The notes under the pieces were generated by a model. The model was given only the letters and a program-made list of their open reading frames with translations, was not told where the DNA came from and did no database searches. Below, one piece after another: positions 1 to 7,051 of a stretch of DNA of 9,608 nt. Source of the DNA: Oscillospiraceae bacterium. Lineage in GTDB: Bacteria; Bacillota_A; Clostridia; Oscillospirales; WRJC01. Position 1 is the first letter of the stretch, and each line of letters starts with the position of its first letter. The DNA lies in contig WRJC01000086.1 in the NCBI GenBank assembly GCA_009782405.1, forward strand, positions 1 through 9,608. The letters run 5' to 3'. The translations under genes were made by a program, and so were the position numbers.

Positions 1-40
1 TGTTTCGGTTCAATGTGTAGGATTGGATTCATAAAATAAA

Positions 41-82
41 AAAAAAGCGAAAAGTCTCAAAATGAGACTTTTCACTTTTTTT
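41..82. terminator. Bidirectional rho-independent terminator
   Basis: A perfect 10-bp inverted repeat (GAAAAGTCTC at 49-58, GAGACTTTTC at 64-73) encloses a 5-base AAAAT loop. Beyond a single C/A mismatch (48/74) and a G-C pair (47/75) the stem can continue as A6 (41-46) pairing with T6 (76-81). Read on the minus strand the hairpin is followed by a long U-run, from the A-rich stretch 34-46, and it lies just after the fucosidase stop at 91. Read on the plus strand it is followed by T7 (76-82), so it can also end a convergent transcript entering from the left. Only 40 bases of that side are visible. One frame there is open from base 1 to a TAA at 37-39, which is too short to call a gene. Confidence 0.85.
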
Positions 83-90
83 GCCAAAGA

Positions 91-1563
91 TTAAAATTCC
101 AGCGCGATACAGTTTGTGTACCGGGTCGGGAGCGACTCGGGCATTTTTATCGTCAAAGCCCCGAAAGACTGCGCAAATTGCAATTCGCCCCCGCCCAAAA
201 TACGGACGGATTTCACCTTTTCGGATTCGTCAAGGCTTTTTATGACCGCCACATTGTTTTCGGGCGCCTTCAGCACAAAGGCGTAAAGCGTATTGCCTTT
301 TTTCGTGAAACGATAATCCGAGCTGTTCCAGTTGGTTTTCGCTTCCGTGAAACCTTCTATCAAAACCTGCGTGTCCCCCTCGCCGAATTTGCGCCACGGG
401 CGCGTGCCGTAAACGCCTTCGCCGCATACTGCGGACCATTTGGCGAGTTCCTCGAGTATGTACACCGTTTCGTCGTCGATCGAGCCGTCGGGGCGCTGCA
501 GGATATTTAGCAGCATGGTCCCGTTTTTGCTGATGATGTCGATAAGCATTTCTATGATATGCGCCGGTTTTTTGAATTCCTGCTTCGCATCGTAGAACCA
601 GTTGCCTATGCAGGTGTCGGTTTGCCACGGCAGCGGGTTTATGCCCGGGAGCTGGCTTTTTTCTATGTCCAAAACACCAACGCTGTAAACGTTCACGTCC
701 CTGTCTTTTTGGGTGTATACGGCATGGTTTTCGCCGTTCTTTTCAATTGAGGCATTGTACAGGCTTGAAACCGCTTCAAGCCCCCATTTGTATTCAATGT
801 TGTTTATCGCCCGGCTGTCCCCCGCTCCATGCCAGTGCTCGCCGAATGGCAGCGAACCGTCCGAATACAGCAAATCGGGCGTGTACAAATCTATGAGCTC
901 TTTCATCACGGACAGCCAGTAATCCCTGAATTTCGCGTTTGAAGTGTACCAAGGCGCAGATGCCCCGGGTTCCGGGGGATGTTCGAAGTTGTCCAAATAG
1001 AAATCGCGGTAATCGGGGTCGTTTCCGTCATAAGGCACTCCCTTGTAGGCCCCGTAGCTGTCGCTTCCTTTGTTCACTCGCCACCAGGAAAAAGTGGCGC
1101 CCAAATGCTCCGTAAATCCAAATGGCATATTGTTTTTTTCGGCCGCCGCCTTCCACAGCCCTATGATGTCCTTTTTCGGCCCCACCTGCATTGAATTGAA
1201 GCGGTTCAGTTTCGAAGGGTAGTTGAAGAAATGGTCATGGTGCATCGCCTGCCCTACAAAATATCGCGCACCCGCCTTGTGGTACAGCTTCATGAGTTCG
1301 TCCGGTTCGAATTTATCCGCTTTCCACAACCCGCACAAGTCTTTGTATCCGAACTTCGACGGATGCCCGTAGTGCCTCAGATGGTACAGATATTGCGCAG
1401 ATCCCTGCATATACATCTGCCTTGCGTACCAGTCGCCGAACATGGGAACGCTCTGCGGGCCCCAATGGCTCCACATTCCGAGTTTCGCATCCAAAAACCA
1501 TTGCGGGCACTCGAACTGCTTCAGCGATTCAAACGTGGGTTCAAATTTTTTTGCGCTGTTCAT
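91..1563 (-). CDS. Alpha-L-fucosidase, glycoside hydrolase family 29
   Basis: Predicted to hydrolyse terminal alpha-L-fucose from glycans by the retaining GH29 mechanism. The 490 residues match the usual length of the (beta/alpha)8 catalytic domain plus a small C-terminal beta domain. Family hallmarks are visible: WSHWG at about 31-35, AMHHDHF at 106-112 (the usual form is KHHDGF), LLYSDG at 231-236 with Asp235 as the expected nucleophile, LLNILQRPDG at 351-360, and GVYGTRPW at 383-390. There is no signal peptide or membrane segment, so it probably acts in the cytoplasm on imported fucosylated oligosaccharides. The ATG is preceded by GGAGGAA (1571-1577) with a 9-base spacer. It lies 32 bases downstream of the dehydrogenase gene, with no terminator between, so the two are probably one operon. 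No sugar transporter is in view. The exact substrate linkage cannot be read from the sequence. Confidence 0.88.
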   Translation of the reverse strand: MNSAKKFEPTFESLKQFECPQWFLDAKLGMWSHWGPQSVPMFGDWYARQMYMQGSAQYLYHLRHYGHPSKFGYKDLCGLWKADKFEPDELMKLYHKAGARYFVGQAMHHDHFFNYPSKLNRFNSMQVGPKKDIIGLWKAAAEKNNMPFGFTEHLGATFSWWRVNKGSDSYGAYKGVPYDGNDPDYRDFYLDNFEHPPEPGASAPWYTSNAKFRDYWLSVMKELIDLYTPDLLYSDGSLPFGEHWHGAGDSRAINNIEYKWGLEAVSSLYNASIEKNGENHAVYTQKDRDVNVYSVGVLDIEKSQLPGINPLPWQTDTCIGNWFYDAKQEFKKPAHIIEMLIDIISKNGTMLLNILQRPDGSIDDETVYILEELAKWSAVCGEGVYGTRPWRKFGEGDTQVLIEGFTEAKTNWNSSDYRFTKKGNTLYAFVLKAPENNVAVIKSLDESEKVKSVRILGGGELQFAQSFGALTIKMPESLPTRYTNCIALEF

Positions 1564-1595
1564 ACTTGATTTCCTCCATATTTTAATTTAAATAA

Positions 1596-2684
1596 TTAAT
1601 TATTGGCAAATATGACTTTTATGCTGTTTTTGCCGTCCATGCACACATCGAAGGCTTGGGCATAATCTTTCAGTTCAAAACGGTGCGTGACCAGTCCGTC
1701 CGTTTTCAATTTCCCGGAGGATATATTTTCGATTGCAGCGGGAAAACAATCCGGGCTCAGGCTGACCCCATATATGTCGAGTTCCTTGCCATCGCCCACA
1801 ACGCTCCAGTTGCAGCTGACCGGTTCGTTGAATAGGGAAAATTCGATGAAACGCCCGCCTTTGCATATGGCCTCCAACCCCTGTGTGACCGAGGCGGGAT
1901 GTCCTGTGGCCTCCATATACACGTCGCAGCCATATCCGCCCGTCATTTCCAAAATCTGCTTTGCCGCATTTGTTTTGCCGGGGTTAATCGCAACGTCCGC
2001 GCCAAAATCCAGCGCGCGCGAAAGCCTTTTGTCAAAAAGATCCAATGCCGCCAATTTTGCCGGGTTCTTTAATTTCGCCGCCGTTATCATGGCCAAACCC
2101 AAAGGCCCGCAGCCCGAAACCGCGACAAAATCCTGCGGCCGGATTTTAGCCCGCTCGACCGCATGATACGAACAGGCGTAAGGTTCGATAAGCACTGCGG
2201 CTCCAAGCGGCAAATCCTCCGGTATTTTATACACCCTCGCCGTTTTGGGCATCAGGGCGTATTCCGCAAAACCCCCGTTCAAATAGTTTTTGAAACCGAA
2301 CACGTCGTGCTTTTTGCAGAGGGAATATTGACCGTTTTTGCAATATCTGCATTCACCGCAAGGGGCAATCTGCTCCACGGCCACGCGGTCTCCAAGCCGC
2401 AAGCCTTTTGCTTCGCCCCCGCCCGGACCCATTTCCAAAATCCTCCCGATAAATTCATGGCCTCCTATCGCGGGTATTTCGACATAAGGCGGCGTCGTTT
2501 CGTTGCCCCAAAAAACTTCGCCGCCCATATACGCCTTTATGTCCCCGGCGCATATTCCGCACCCCTCGATCTTTAAAAGCAACTCCCCCTCGTTTTTGGC
2601 CCGCGGGACTCTGACCCGCTCAAAGCGCGAATCACGCGGCCCGTAGGATACCACCGCATCCATCATTTCCGGAATTTCAAACAT
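1596..2684 (-). CDS. Zinc-dependent medium-chain sugar/polyol dehydrogenase
   Basis: A 362-residue medium-chain dehydrogenase/reductase of the sorbitol/threonine dehydrogenase type. Catalytic zinc ligands are expected at Cys45 (in GCGICAGD), His76-Glu77 (GGHEF) and Glu167 (IEPYA). The structural zinc is held by Cys109, Cys112, Cys115 and Cys123 (the APCGECRYC region), all present. The Rossmann fold carries GCGPLG at 191-196, and an acidic residue after the second strand (Asp215) points to NAD rather than NADP. It should oxidise a secondary alcohol of a sugar or polyol. Pairing with a fucosidase makes fucose, or a product derived from it, a reasonable but unproven substrate. The ATG at 2684 has a strong GGAGG (2691-2695) 6 bases upstream. 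A repeat-rich regulatory region precedes it. An erythritol/threitol-type dehydrogenase is an alternative. Confidence 0.82.
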   Translation of the reverse strand: MFEIPEMMDAVVSYGPRDSRFERVRVPRAKNEGELLLKIEGCGICAGDIKAYMGGEVFWGNETTPPYVEIPAIGGHEFIGRILEMGPGGGEAKGLRLGDRVAVEQIAPCGECRYCKNGQYSLCKKHDVFGFKNYLNGGFAEYALMPKTARVYKIPEDLPLGAAVLIEPYACSYHAVERAKIRPQDFVAVSGCGPLGLAMITAAKLKNPAKLAALDLFDKRLSRALDFGADVAINPGKTNAAKQILEMTGGYGCDVYMEATGHPASVTQGLEAICKGGRFIEFSLFNEPVSCNWSVVGDGKELDIYGVSLSPDCFPAAIENISSGKLKTDGLVTHRFELKDYAQAFDVCMDGKNSIKVIFANN

Positions 2685-2700
2685 AAAAAACCTCCGTTAA

Positions 2701-2736
2701 ATTCATATGATTCACTATCGTTCACATTTGTTCATA
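2701..2736. promoter_or_regulatory. Phased TTCA repeat array, downstream operator
   Basis: TTCA occurs at 2702, 2711, 2721 and 2731, spaced 9, 10 and 10 bases, about one helical turn each, with a related TTCT at 2741. The copies at 2721 and 2731 belong to a 17-base element CGTTCACATTTGTTCAT (2719-2735) that recurs exactly at 2786-2802. The array covers the predicted -10 and start site of the dehydrogenase operon. Such phasing suggests a regulator that binds direct half-sites on one DNA face. The factor is unknown. Confidence 0.6.
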
Positions 2737-2758
2737 TTGGTTCTTTGATTTTATGCAA
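2731..2758 (-). promoter_or_regulatory. Candidate promoter of dehydrogenase-fucosidase operon
   Basis: On the minus strand TTGCAT (plus-strand 2753-2758) and TATGAA (2731-2736) are separated by 16 bases, a plausible -35/-10 pair. It would start transcription near 2724, leaving about 40 bases of leader to the ATG at 2684. The -10 overlaps one copy of the 17-base repeat described separately, so a bound regulator would be placed to block RNA polymerase. Both boxes deviate from consensus, so this is a moderate call. Confidence 0.45.
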
Positions 2759-2766
2759 GTCTGCGC

Positions 2767-2802
2767 ATGAACTGCATGTGAACTCCGTTCACATTTGTTC
2801 AT
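2767..2802. promoter_or_regulatory. Inverted half-site operator, upstream
   Basis: Two arms face each other around a 3-base centre: ATGAAC (2767-2772), ATGTGAAC (2776-2783), centre 2784-2786, GTTCACAT (2787-2794), GTTCAT (2797-2802). The inner arms are perfectly complementary over 8 bp and the outer over 6 bp. The right arm is the second exact copy of the 17-base element found at 2719-2735, starting 67 bases away. It starts immediately after the pstB1 stop codon and lies about 10-45 bases upstream of the candidate -35. It could be a high-affinity operator working with the downstream site. As RNA it could also form a hairpin at the end of the pst transcript, but no U-run follows, so it is a poor intrinsic terminator. 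Confidence 0.6.
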
Positions 2803-2803
2803 G

Positions 2804-3565
2804 TCACCCGAAGCGCCCCGTGATATAGTCGCTTGTCCGTTTGTCCTTGGGATTGAAGAACAAATCGGAATTCGATCCTTCCTCAATTAGTTCCCCCATG
2901 AGCAAAAACGCTATCCTGTCAGAAACGCGCCCTGCCTGCTGCACGTTGTGCGGGGCGAGTACGATTGTGAACTTTTCTTTGAGTTTCATCAGCGAATCCT
3001 CAATTTTGGCGGTCGATATCGGATCGAGCCCCGAACACGGCCTGTCCAAAAGCACCACTTCGGGATCGAGCGCGAGCACCCTCGCCATGCACAAGCGCTG
3101 CTGCTGACCGCCGGATAGCGAGCTTGCGGGCACGTTCAGCCTGTCTTTGACTTCGTCCCAAATGGCGGCATCTTTTAGCGCCCTCTCGACAATATCGGCG
3201 AGCGCTTTTTTGTTTTTTGCGCCGCCCATGCGCGGGCCGTAGGCCACATTGTCAAAAATGGACATGGGCAGCGGAGTGGGTATGTCGAATACCATACCCA
3301 CCTTGCGGCGAAGTTCGGGCAAGTTCGCGTCTTTGCCGCAGACGTTTTTGCCGTCCATCAATATTTCGCCGTCCATTCGGCTTTCGGGGTTTAGGTCGCC
3401 CAAGCGGTTAAGCGCTCTCAGCAGCGTGGTAATCCCGCTGTTTGCCGGGCCAAGCATGCAAAATATTTCATTTGCGCGGATTTCCAGATTCAAATTTCGG
3501 ATTGCGCGCTTTTCCCCGTAATAGAAATTCAGATTTTTGACAATTATTTTCGCCTGCCCCGTCAT
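2804..3565 (-). CDS. pstB: PstB-like phosphate ABC ATPase with degenerate ATP site
   Basis: A 253-residue PstB homologue, about family length, ending in the typical YITGRFG. The overall pattern is PstB-like (RRKVGMVF, MSIFDNVAYGPR, QQQRLCMARVLA, VQQAGRVSD). However, key catalytic residues are replaced. Walker A reads GPANSGITT (39-47) with Ile45 in place of the ATP-binding Lys (codon ATT, 3431-3433). The Q-loop has Asp94 in place of Gln. Walker B reads LLDRP (172-176) with Arg175 in place of the catalytic Glu, and LAPHN replaces VTHN, though the H-loop His206 remains. The signature LSGGQ (150-154) is perfect. It follows pstA by 45 bases, with AAGGGG 5 bases before the ATG. The reading frame is intact, so it looks selected rather than decaying. 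Best read as the degenerate partner of a PstB heterodimer. Confidence 0.9.
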   Translation of the reverse strand: MTGQAKIIVKNLNFYYGEKRAIRNLNLEIRANEIFCMLGPANSGITTLLRALNRLGDLNPESRMDGEILMDGKNVCGKDANLPELRRKVGMVFDIPTPLPMSIFDNVAYGPRMGGAKNKKALADIVERALKDAAIWDEVKDRLNVPASSLSGGQQQRLCMARVLALDPEVVLLDRPCSGLDPISTAKIEDSLMKLKEKFTIVLAPHNVQQAGRVSDRIAFLLMGELIEEGSNSDLFFNPKDKRTSDYITGRFG

Positions 3566-3610
3566 ATTTTCCCCTTGTTAATTTAATTGGCTTGAAAATT
3601 GCAAATCGCC

Positions 3611-4441
3611 CTATTTGTTTTTTGCCATGAATCTGCCCAGCAGCATATTCGCGGCCACGTTTATGATGAAAATCAAAATGATCAGAAGCGCCGCCGTTCC
3701 GTAGGCCTTTTCCATCGAAATGCCTTCCCTGGCGAGAATATAGAAATGGACCGCCATGGTGCGCGTGGGCGAATTCAAGGAATCGGGCATGCGCAGCGCC
3801 GAACCCGCAGTCAAAACTACAGCGGCAGTTTCGGCCACGCAGCGCCCCACGCTCAAAATCACTCCGTTGGAAATTCCGCGAATCGCCGAGGGGAAAACCA
3901 CTTTGGAAATCGTCTGCCATTTGGTGGCTCCCAAGGAAAAGCTGACTTCGCGGTACAACAGCGGCACCGAGCGTATCGCTTCCTCCGCCGTGCGGATGAG
4001 CGTGGGCAAAATCATGACCGCGAGCGTCAGCCCTCCGGAAAGCGTGGACCAGCCAAGCCCCATATATTGCACGAAAAATATAAACCCGAAAAGCCCGTAC
4101 ACGATCGACGGTATGCCGGCCAACGAATTCGCGCTGAACCTGATTATTTTAGTGACGATGTTTTCTTTCGTGTATTCGGCCAAATAGAACGCCGTGCCGA
4201 TCCCAAAAGGAGCCGCGATGGCAACTGCCACGAAAGTCACGAGCAAAGTTCCCGCTATCGTGGAGGAAATGCCCCCCTCTTTTCCCATGTTTTTTGGGAT
4301 TTCCGTCAAAAACTCAAAATTTATCACCGGAAGCCCTTTTGCCAATATGTAAATTATCACAAAGGCGAGCGTTGCCAGCACGAAAATGGCCGCCGTCCAG
4401 ATTATTGCTTTCGCTATTTTTTGGCTTGTGCGCGGATTCAT
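3611..4441 (-). CDS. pstA: Phosphate ABC transporter permease PstA
   Basis: Membrane subunit of the phosphate importer. From the ATG at 4441 it has 276 residues with about six membrane helices (near 12-34, 61-89, 107-127, 135-150, 190-213, 246-268). The family segment SLAGIPSIVYGLFG lies at 106-119. The cytoplasmic EAA-type loop SLGATKWQTISKVVFPSA at 169-186 couples to the ATPases. GRCVAETAAV (199-208) carries the conserved Arg and Glu of the last core helix. The frame also opens at a TTG (4453) that overlaps the pstC stop as TTGA. The nearby GGAAGG (4455-4460) is only one base from that TTG but 13 from the ATG, so the ATG is preferred. Translation is probably coupled to pstC either way. Confidence 0.92.
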   Translation of the reverse strand: MNPRTSQKIAKAIIWTAAIFVLATLAFVIIYILAKGLPVINFEFLTEIPKNMGKEGGISSTIAGTLLVTFVAVAIAAPFGIGTAFYLAEYTKENIVTKIIRFSANSLAGIPSIVYGLFGFIFFVQYMGLGWSTLSGGLTLAVMILPTLIRTAEEAIRSVPLLYREVSFSLGATKWQTISKVVFPSAIRGISNGVILSVGRCVAETAAVVLTAGSALRMPDSLNSPTRTMAVHFYILAREGISMEKAYGTAALLIILIFIINVAANMLLGRFMAKNK

Positions 4442-4449
4442 AATTTCTG

Positions 4450-5295
4450 TCAATCCTTCCCGGCTATGTATTGGGCGGCGCTGTTTAAAATCATGATGAG
4501 AACGAATAAAACAATTCCCGTGGCAAACAAGGCTTCCCTGTGCGCACCTTCGGCGTACCCCATTTCAATCCCGATATTTGTGGTCAATGTCCTGACCGGG
4601 TCGAGGATTGACTCGGGCATGGCCACCGCATTTCCCAAAACCATTATGACCGCCATCGTTTCCCCGATTGCGCGCCCGATGCCCAAAATGACCGAAGCCA
4701 CGATTCCCGATTTTGCAGCGGGAAGCAATACCGATCGTATGGCTTGCCAGTGCGTCATCCCAAGTGCGAGCGCACCCGGTTTGTACTGCGCGGGGAGGGT
4801 GATCATCGAAACTTCGGAAATGCTGATCACCGTCGGCAGGATCATAATCGCAAGTATCACCGAACCTGCCAGTATGCTCAAACCGGGGCCGCCCAGCCGT
4901 TCGCGTATAAACGGAACGATGAATATGAGCCCCCAGAACCCGTATACCACAGACGGTATCCCGGCCAAGAGCTGTATGGCGGGCCTGAATATGTTCCTGA
5001 CGGCGGCCGGGGCGAATTCCGCCAAAAAAATGCTGCAGCAAATCCCGACAGGCACGCCGATCGCCACCGCGCCCAAAGTCACCGAAATGGAACCCACTAT
5101 CATCGGGAAAATCCCATACTTTCCCTGGCTCGGCGCCCACTCCATGCCGAAAACAAATTTAAAAAAACCCACTTTGCCGATAATGGGCGCGCCCTGCACA
5201 ACGATGAACACCGTGATCAAAACAAGCGCGGATATGGAAGAAAGGGCTAAGGCGAAAAATATGCGCCCGGACAATTTTTCCTTGAATTTTTTCAT
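4450..5295 (-). CDS. pstC: Phosphate ABC transporter permease PstC
   Basis: Second membrane subunit of the importer, 281 residues with about six helices (near 12-34, 62-92, 107-130, 138-160, 197-222, 254-275). Diagnostic segments are QLLAGIPSVVYGFWGL (108-123), the EAA-type ATPase-coupling loop ALALGMTHWQAIRSVLLPAA (175-194), and GIGRAIGETMAV (205-216) with the conserved Arg208 and Glu212. The N-terminus is short and basic (MKKFKEK), as expected for a cytoplasmic start. The ribosome binding site is weak, AAAGGAT about 13 bases before the ATG, in a 71-base gap after pstS where no hairpin is seen. Its stop overlaps the possible TTG start of pstA. Confidence 0.93.
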   Translation of the reverse strand: MKKFKEKLSGRIFFALALSSISALVLITVFIVVQGAPIIGKVGFFKFVFGMEWAPSQGKYGIFPMIVGSISVTLGAVAIGVPVGICCSIFLAEFAPAAVRNIFRPAIQLLAGIPSVVYGFWGLIFIVPFIRERLGGPGLSILAGSVILAIMILPTVISISEVSMITLPAQYKPGALALGMTHWQAIRSVLLPAAKSGIVASVILGIGRAIGETMAVIMVLGNAVAMPESILDPVRTLTTNIGIEMGYAEGAHREALFATGIVLFVLIMILNSAAQYIAGKD

Positions 5296-5366
5296 TTTTT
5301 TGATTTTTATCCTTTAAATCGAATATTCATTTAAGATAGAATTTATTTGTTTTCGCGAAGCAGCCC

Positions 5367-6236
5367 CTAATCGCTGACCACTAAACCCCTGCTTGCCAAT
5401 ATTTTTTGCCCTTCTCCGGAAAGAGTGAAATCGATGAAATGTTTTGTCAGGCCTTCGGCTTCCTTGCCTTCATCGACAACCGCAACAAACAAAAACGGCC
5501 TGAACAGCCCATAACTGCCATTTTCGATGTTTTCGAACGAAGGTGCGATCCCGCCCAAACACAGCGCCTTGACTTCTTTTTGCCCCGGTTCGGCCGCGAC
5601 CAAACCGAGGGAAATAAAGCCTATGGAATTCGGATCTTCCGCCACCAAAAGCCTGACTGCGCCGTTCGAGTCCTGCACGATGGCCTTGGGCGTTATTTGA
5701 TTTTCGCCCATGACAAGCTGCGAAAACGCATCCCGGGTGCCCGAACCTTCTTCGCGGGTTATCACGTGTATTTTGGCATCTTTGCCGCCTATTTCTTTCC
5801 AGTTGGCTATATCTGCGGAGTATACTCCCCGGATTTGCTCAAGGGATAAGTCGCAAATCGGGTTTTCGGGGTTGATGATTATTGCGAGGCCGTCTTTTGC
5901 GATTTCATAGATAAGCATTTCTTTTCCGACGCTTTCCAGTACTTCCTTTTCGGAATCTTTTATCTCGCGGGAAGACATCCCGATTTCGGCGATGCCCGAA
6001 AGCGCACTCGAAATGCCCGCCGAAGAGCCTCCACCTTGGATTTCCACATCCCTGTCGGAATACAAGGCATGGTATGCCTCTGCCAGAACCTCGGCATAAG
6101 GCTGAACCGAAGTCGAGCCGGCCGCAATGATGGAATCCGAAGCCGAACCGCACGACGGCGCAAAAACCATGCCGCCAAAAAAAAGCGATATTGAAATCAA
6201 AACGGAGGCCAATTTTTTCAAACGCAAATGGAGCAT
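5367..6236 (-). CDS. pstS: Phosphate-binding lipoprotein PstS
   Basis: Extracellular substrate-binding protein delivering phosphate to PstC/PstA. Residues 1-29 form a signal peptide: basic HLRLKK, a hydrophobic stretch from about 9-25, and a lipobox-like APSC with Cys29 as the likely lipidated residue. Phosphate-contact segments of the family are recognisable: AGSTSVQPY (39-47), GGGSSAGI (68-75), MSSREIKDSE (87-96), and TREEGSGTRDAF (160-171). At 289 residues it has the size of the compact PstS proteins common in Gram-positive bacteria. The ATG lies 3 bases after the pstB2 stop. GGGGAGG inside the end of pstB2 (CCTCC at 6249-6253) sits about 12 bases upstream, implying translational coupling to pstB2. 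Confidence 0.92.
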   Translation of the reverse strand: MLHLRLKKLASVLISISLFFGGMVFAPSCGSASDSIIAAGSTSVQPYAEVLAEAYHALYSDRDVEIQGGGSSAGISSALSGIAEIGMSSREIKDSEKEVLESVGKEMLIYEIAKDGLAIIINPENPICDLSLEQIRGVYSADIANWKEIGGKDAKIHVITREEGSGTRDAFSQLVMGENQITPKAIVQDSNGAVRLLVAEDPNSIGFISLGLVAAEPGQKEVKALCLGGIAPSFENIENGSYGLFRPFLFVAVVDEGKEAEGLTKHFIDFTLSGEGQKILASRGLVVSD

Positions 6237-6239
6237 ATA

Positions 6240-7022
6240 TCAGCCAAACCTCCCCGTGATGTAATCTTCCGTCCTTTGGTCTTTCGGATTTGAAAACATT
6301 TCTGATGTGGGCGAATACTCTATCAGCGTACCCACTTTATCGTCGTTTATCATCATAAAAGCGGACATATCCGAAACCCTTGCGGCCTGTTCCATGTTGT
6401 GCGTGACTATCACGATCGCATACTTTTTAGCCAATTCGAGCATCAAATCCTCGATTTTCATCGTCGATTCGGGATCGAGCGCGCTGCAAGATTCGTCCAT
6501 CAATATCACTTCGGGTTCGATGGCGAGAGCCCTTGCGATGCACAGGCGCTGCTGCTGGCCCGGCGACAGCGAAAAGGCCGGCTTTTTCAGCTGATCTTTC
6601 ACTTCGTCCCAAAGCGCGACTTGCGAAAGGCTCCTTTCGGCGATTGCCGAAAGTTCGCCTTTTTGGTTCACCCCGTGGCTTTTTGGGCCTATTGCGATAT
6701 TGTCGTAAATGCTCGTTGGGAATACGTTCGGCTTCTGGAAAACCATCCCGACTTTTTTTCTCAGGGCGGCGGCGTCGGAGCCCTTGCCGTAAGCAGAAAA
6801 CCCATCCAACAAAACGGTCCCCTCCACGCGCGCGCCGAAAATCAAATCGTTCATGCGGTTGAAAAGGCGAAGGAGCGACGATTTGCCGCATCCGGAAGGC
6901 CCGATGATCGCCGTGATTTTGCAATCGTAAATCTCAAGGGTGATGTCGCCCAAGGCATGGAAAGCACCGTAAAATAAATTTACGGAATTTGTCTTTATTT
7001 TCACGCGGACGTCATCGCACAT
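6240..7022 (-). CDS. pstB: Phosphate ABC ATPase PstB, active type with LSPGQ signature
   Basis: First gene of the pst operon, 260 residues. Nucleotide-site residues are intact: Walker [10 protein letters not shown] (41-49), Q-loop Gln96 in MVFQKPN, Walker B ILMDES (173-178) with the catalytic Glu177, D-loop SALDP, and H-loop His208 in VTHN. The C-terminus YITGRFG is typical. The signature motif, normally LSGGQ, reads LSPGQ at 152-156 (Pro154, codon CCG at 6561-6563). Pro in place of the first glycine should impair contact with ATP bound on the partner subunit. That partner is most simply PstB1, whose Walker motifs are themselves degenerate. Placement ahead of pstS, rather than after pstA, is unusual. 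GGAG (7028-7031) lies 5 bases before the ATG. Confidence 0.92.
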   Translation of the reverse strand: MCDDVRVKIKTNSVNLFYGAFHALGDITLEIYDCKITAIIGPSGCGKSSLLRLFNRMNDLIFGARVEGTVLLDGFSAYGKGSDAAALRKKVGMVFQKPNVFPTSIYDNIAIGPKSHGVNQKGELSAIAERSLSQVALWDEVKDQLKKPAFSLSPGQQQRLCIARALAIEPEVILMDESCSALDPESTMKIEDLMLELAKKYAIVIVTHNMEQAARVSDMSAFMMINDDKVGTLIEYSPTSEMFSNPKDQRTEDYITGRFG

Positions 7023-7051
7023 AAAAACTCCAAAATCAAATCGTTTTTTTT

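Noticed and set aside
2719..2802. The 17-base repeats as a CRISPR or mobile-element signature
   Set aside because: There are only two exact copies, no spacer-length regularity beyond one interval, no cas genes or transposase, and the location fits an operator in a promoter region.
3599..5317. 572-codon plus-strand open frame opposite pstA and pstC
   Set aside because: It is antisense to two unmistakable permease genes, has low-complexity Arg/His/Asn-rich then Met/Thr/Ala-rich content with no domain, and arises from the codon bias of the real genes.
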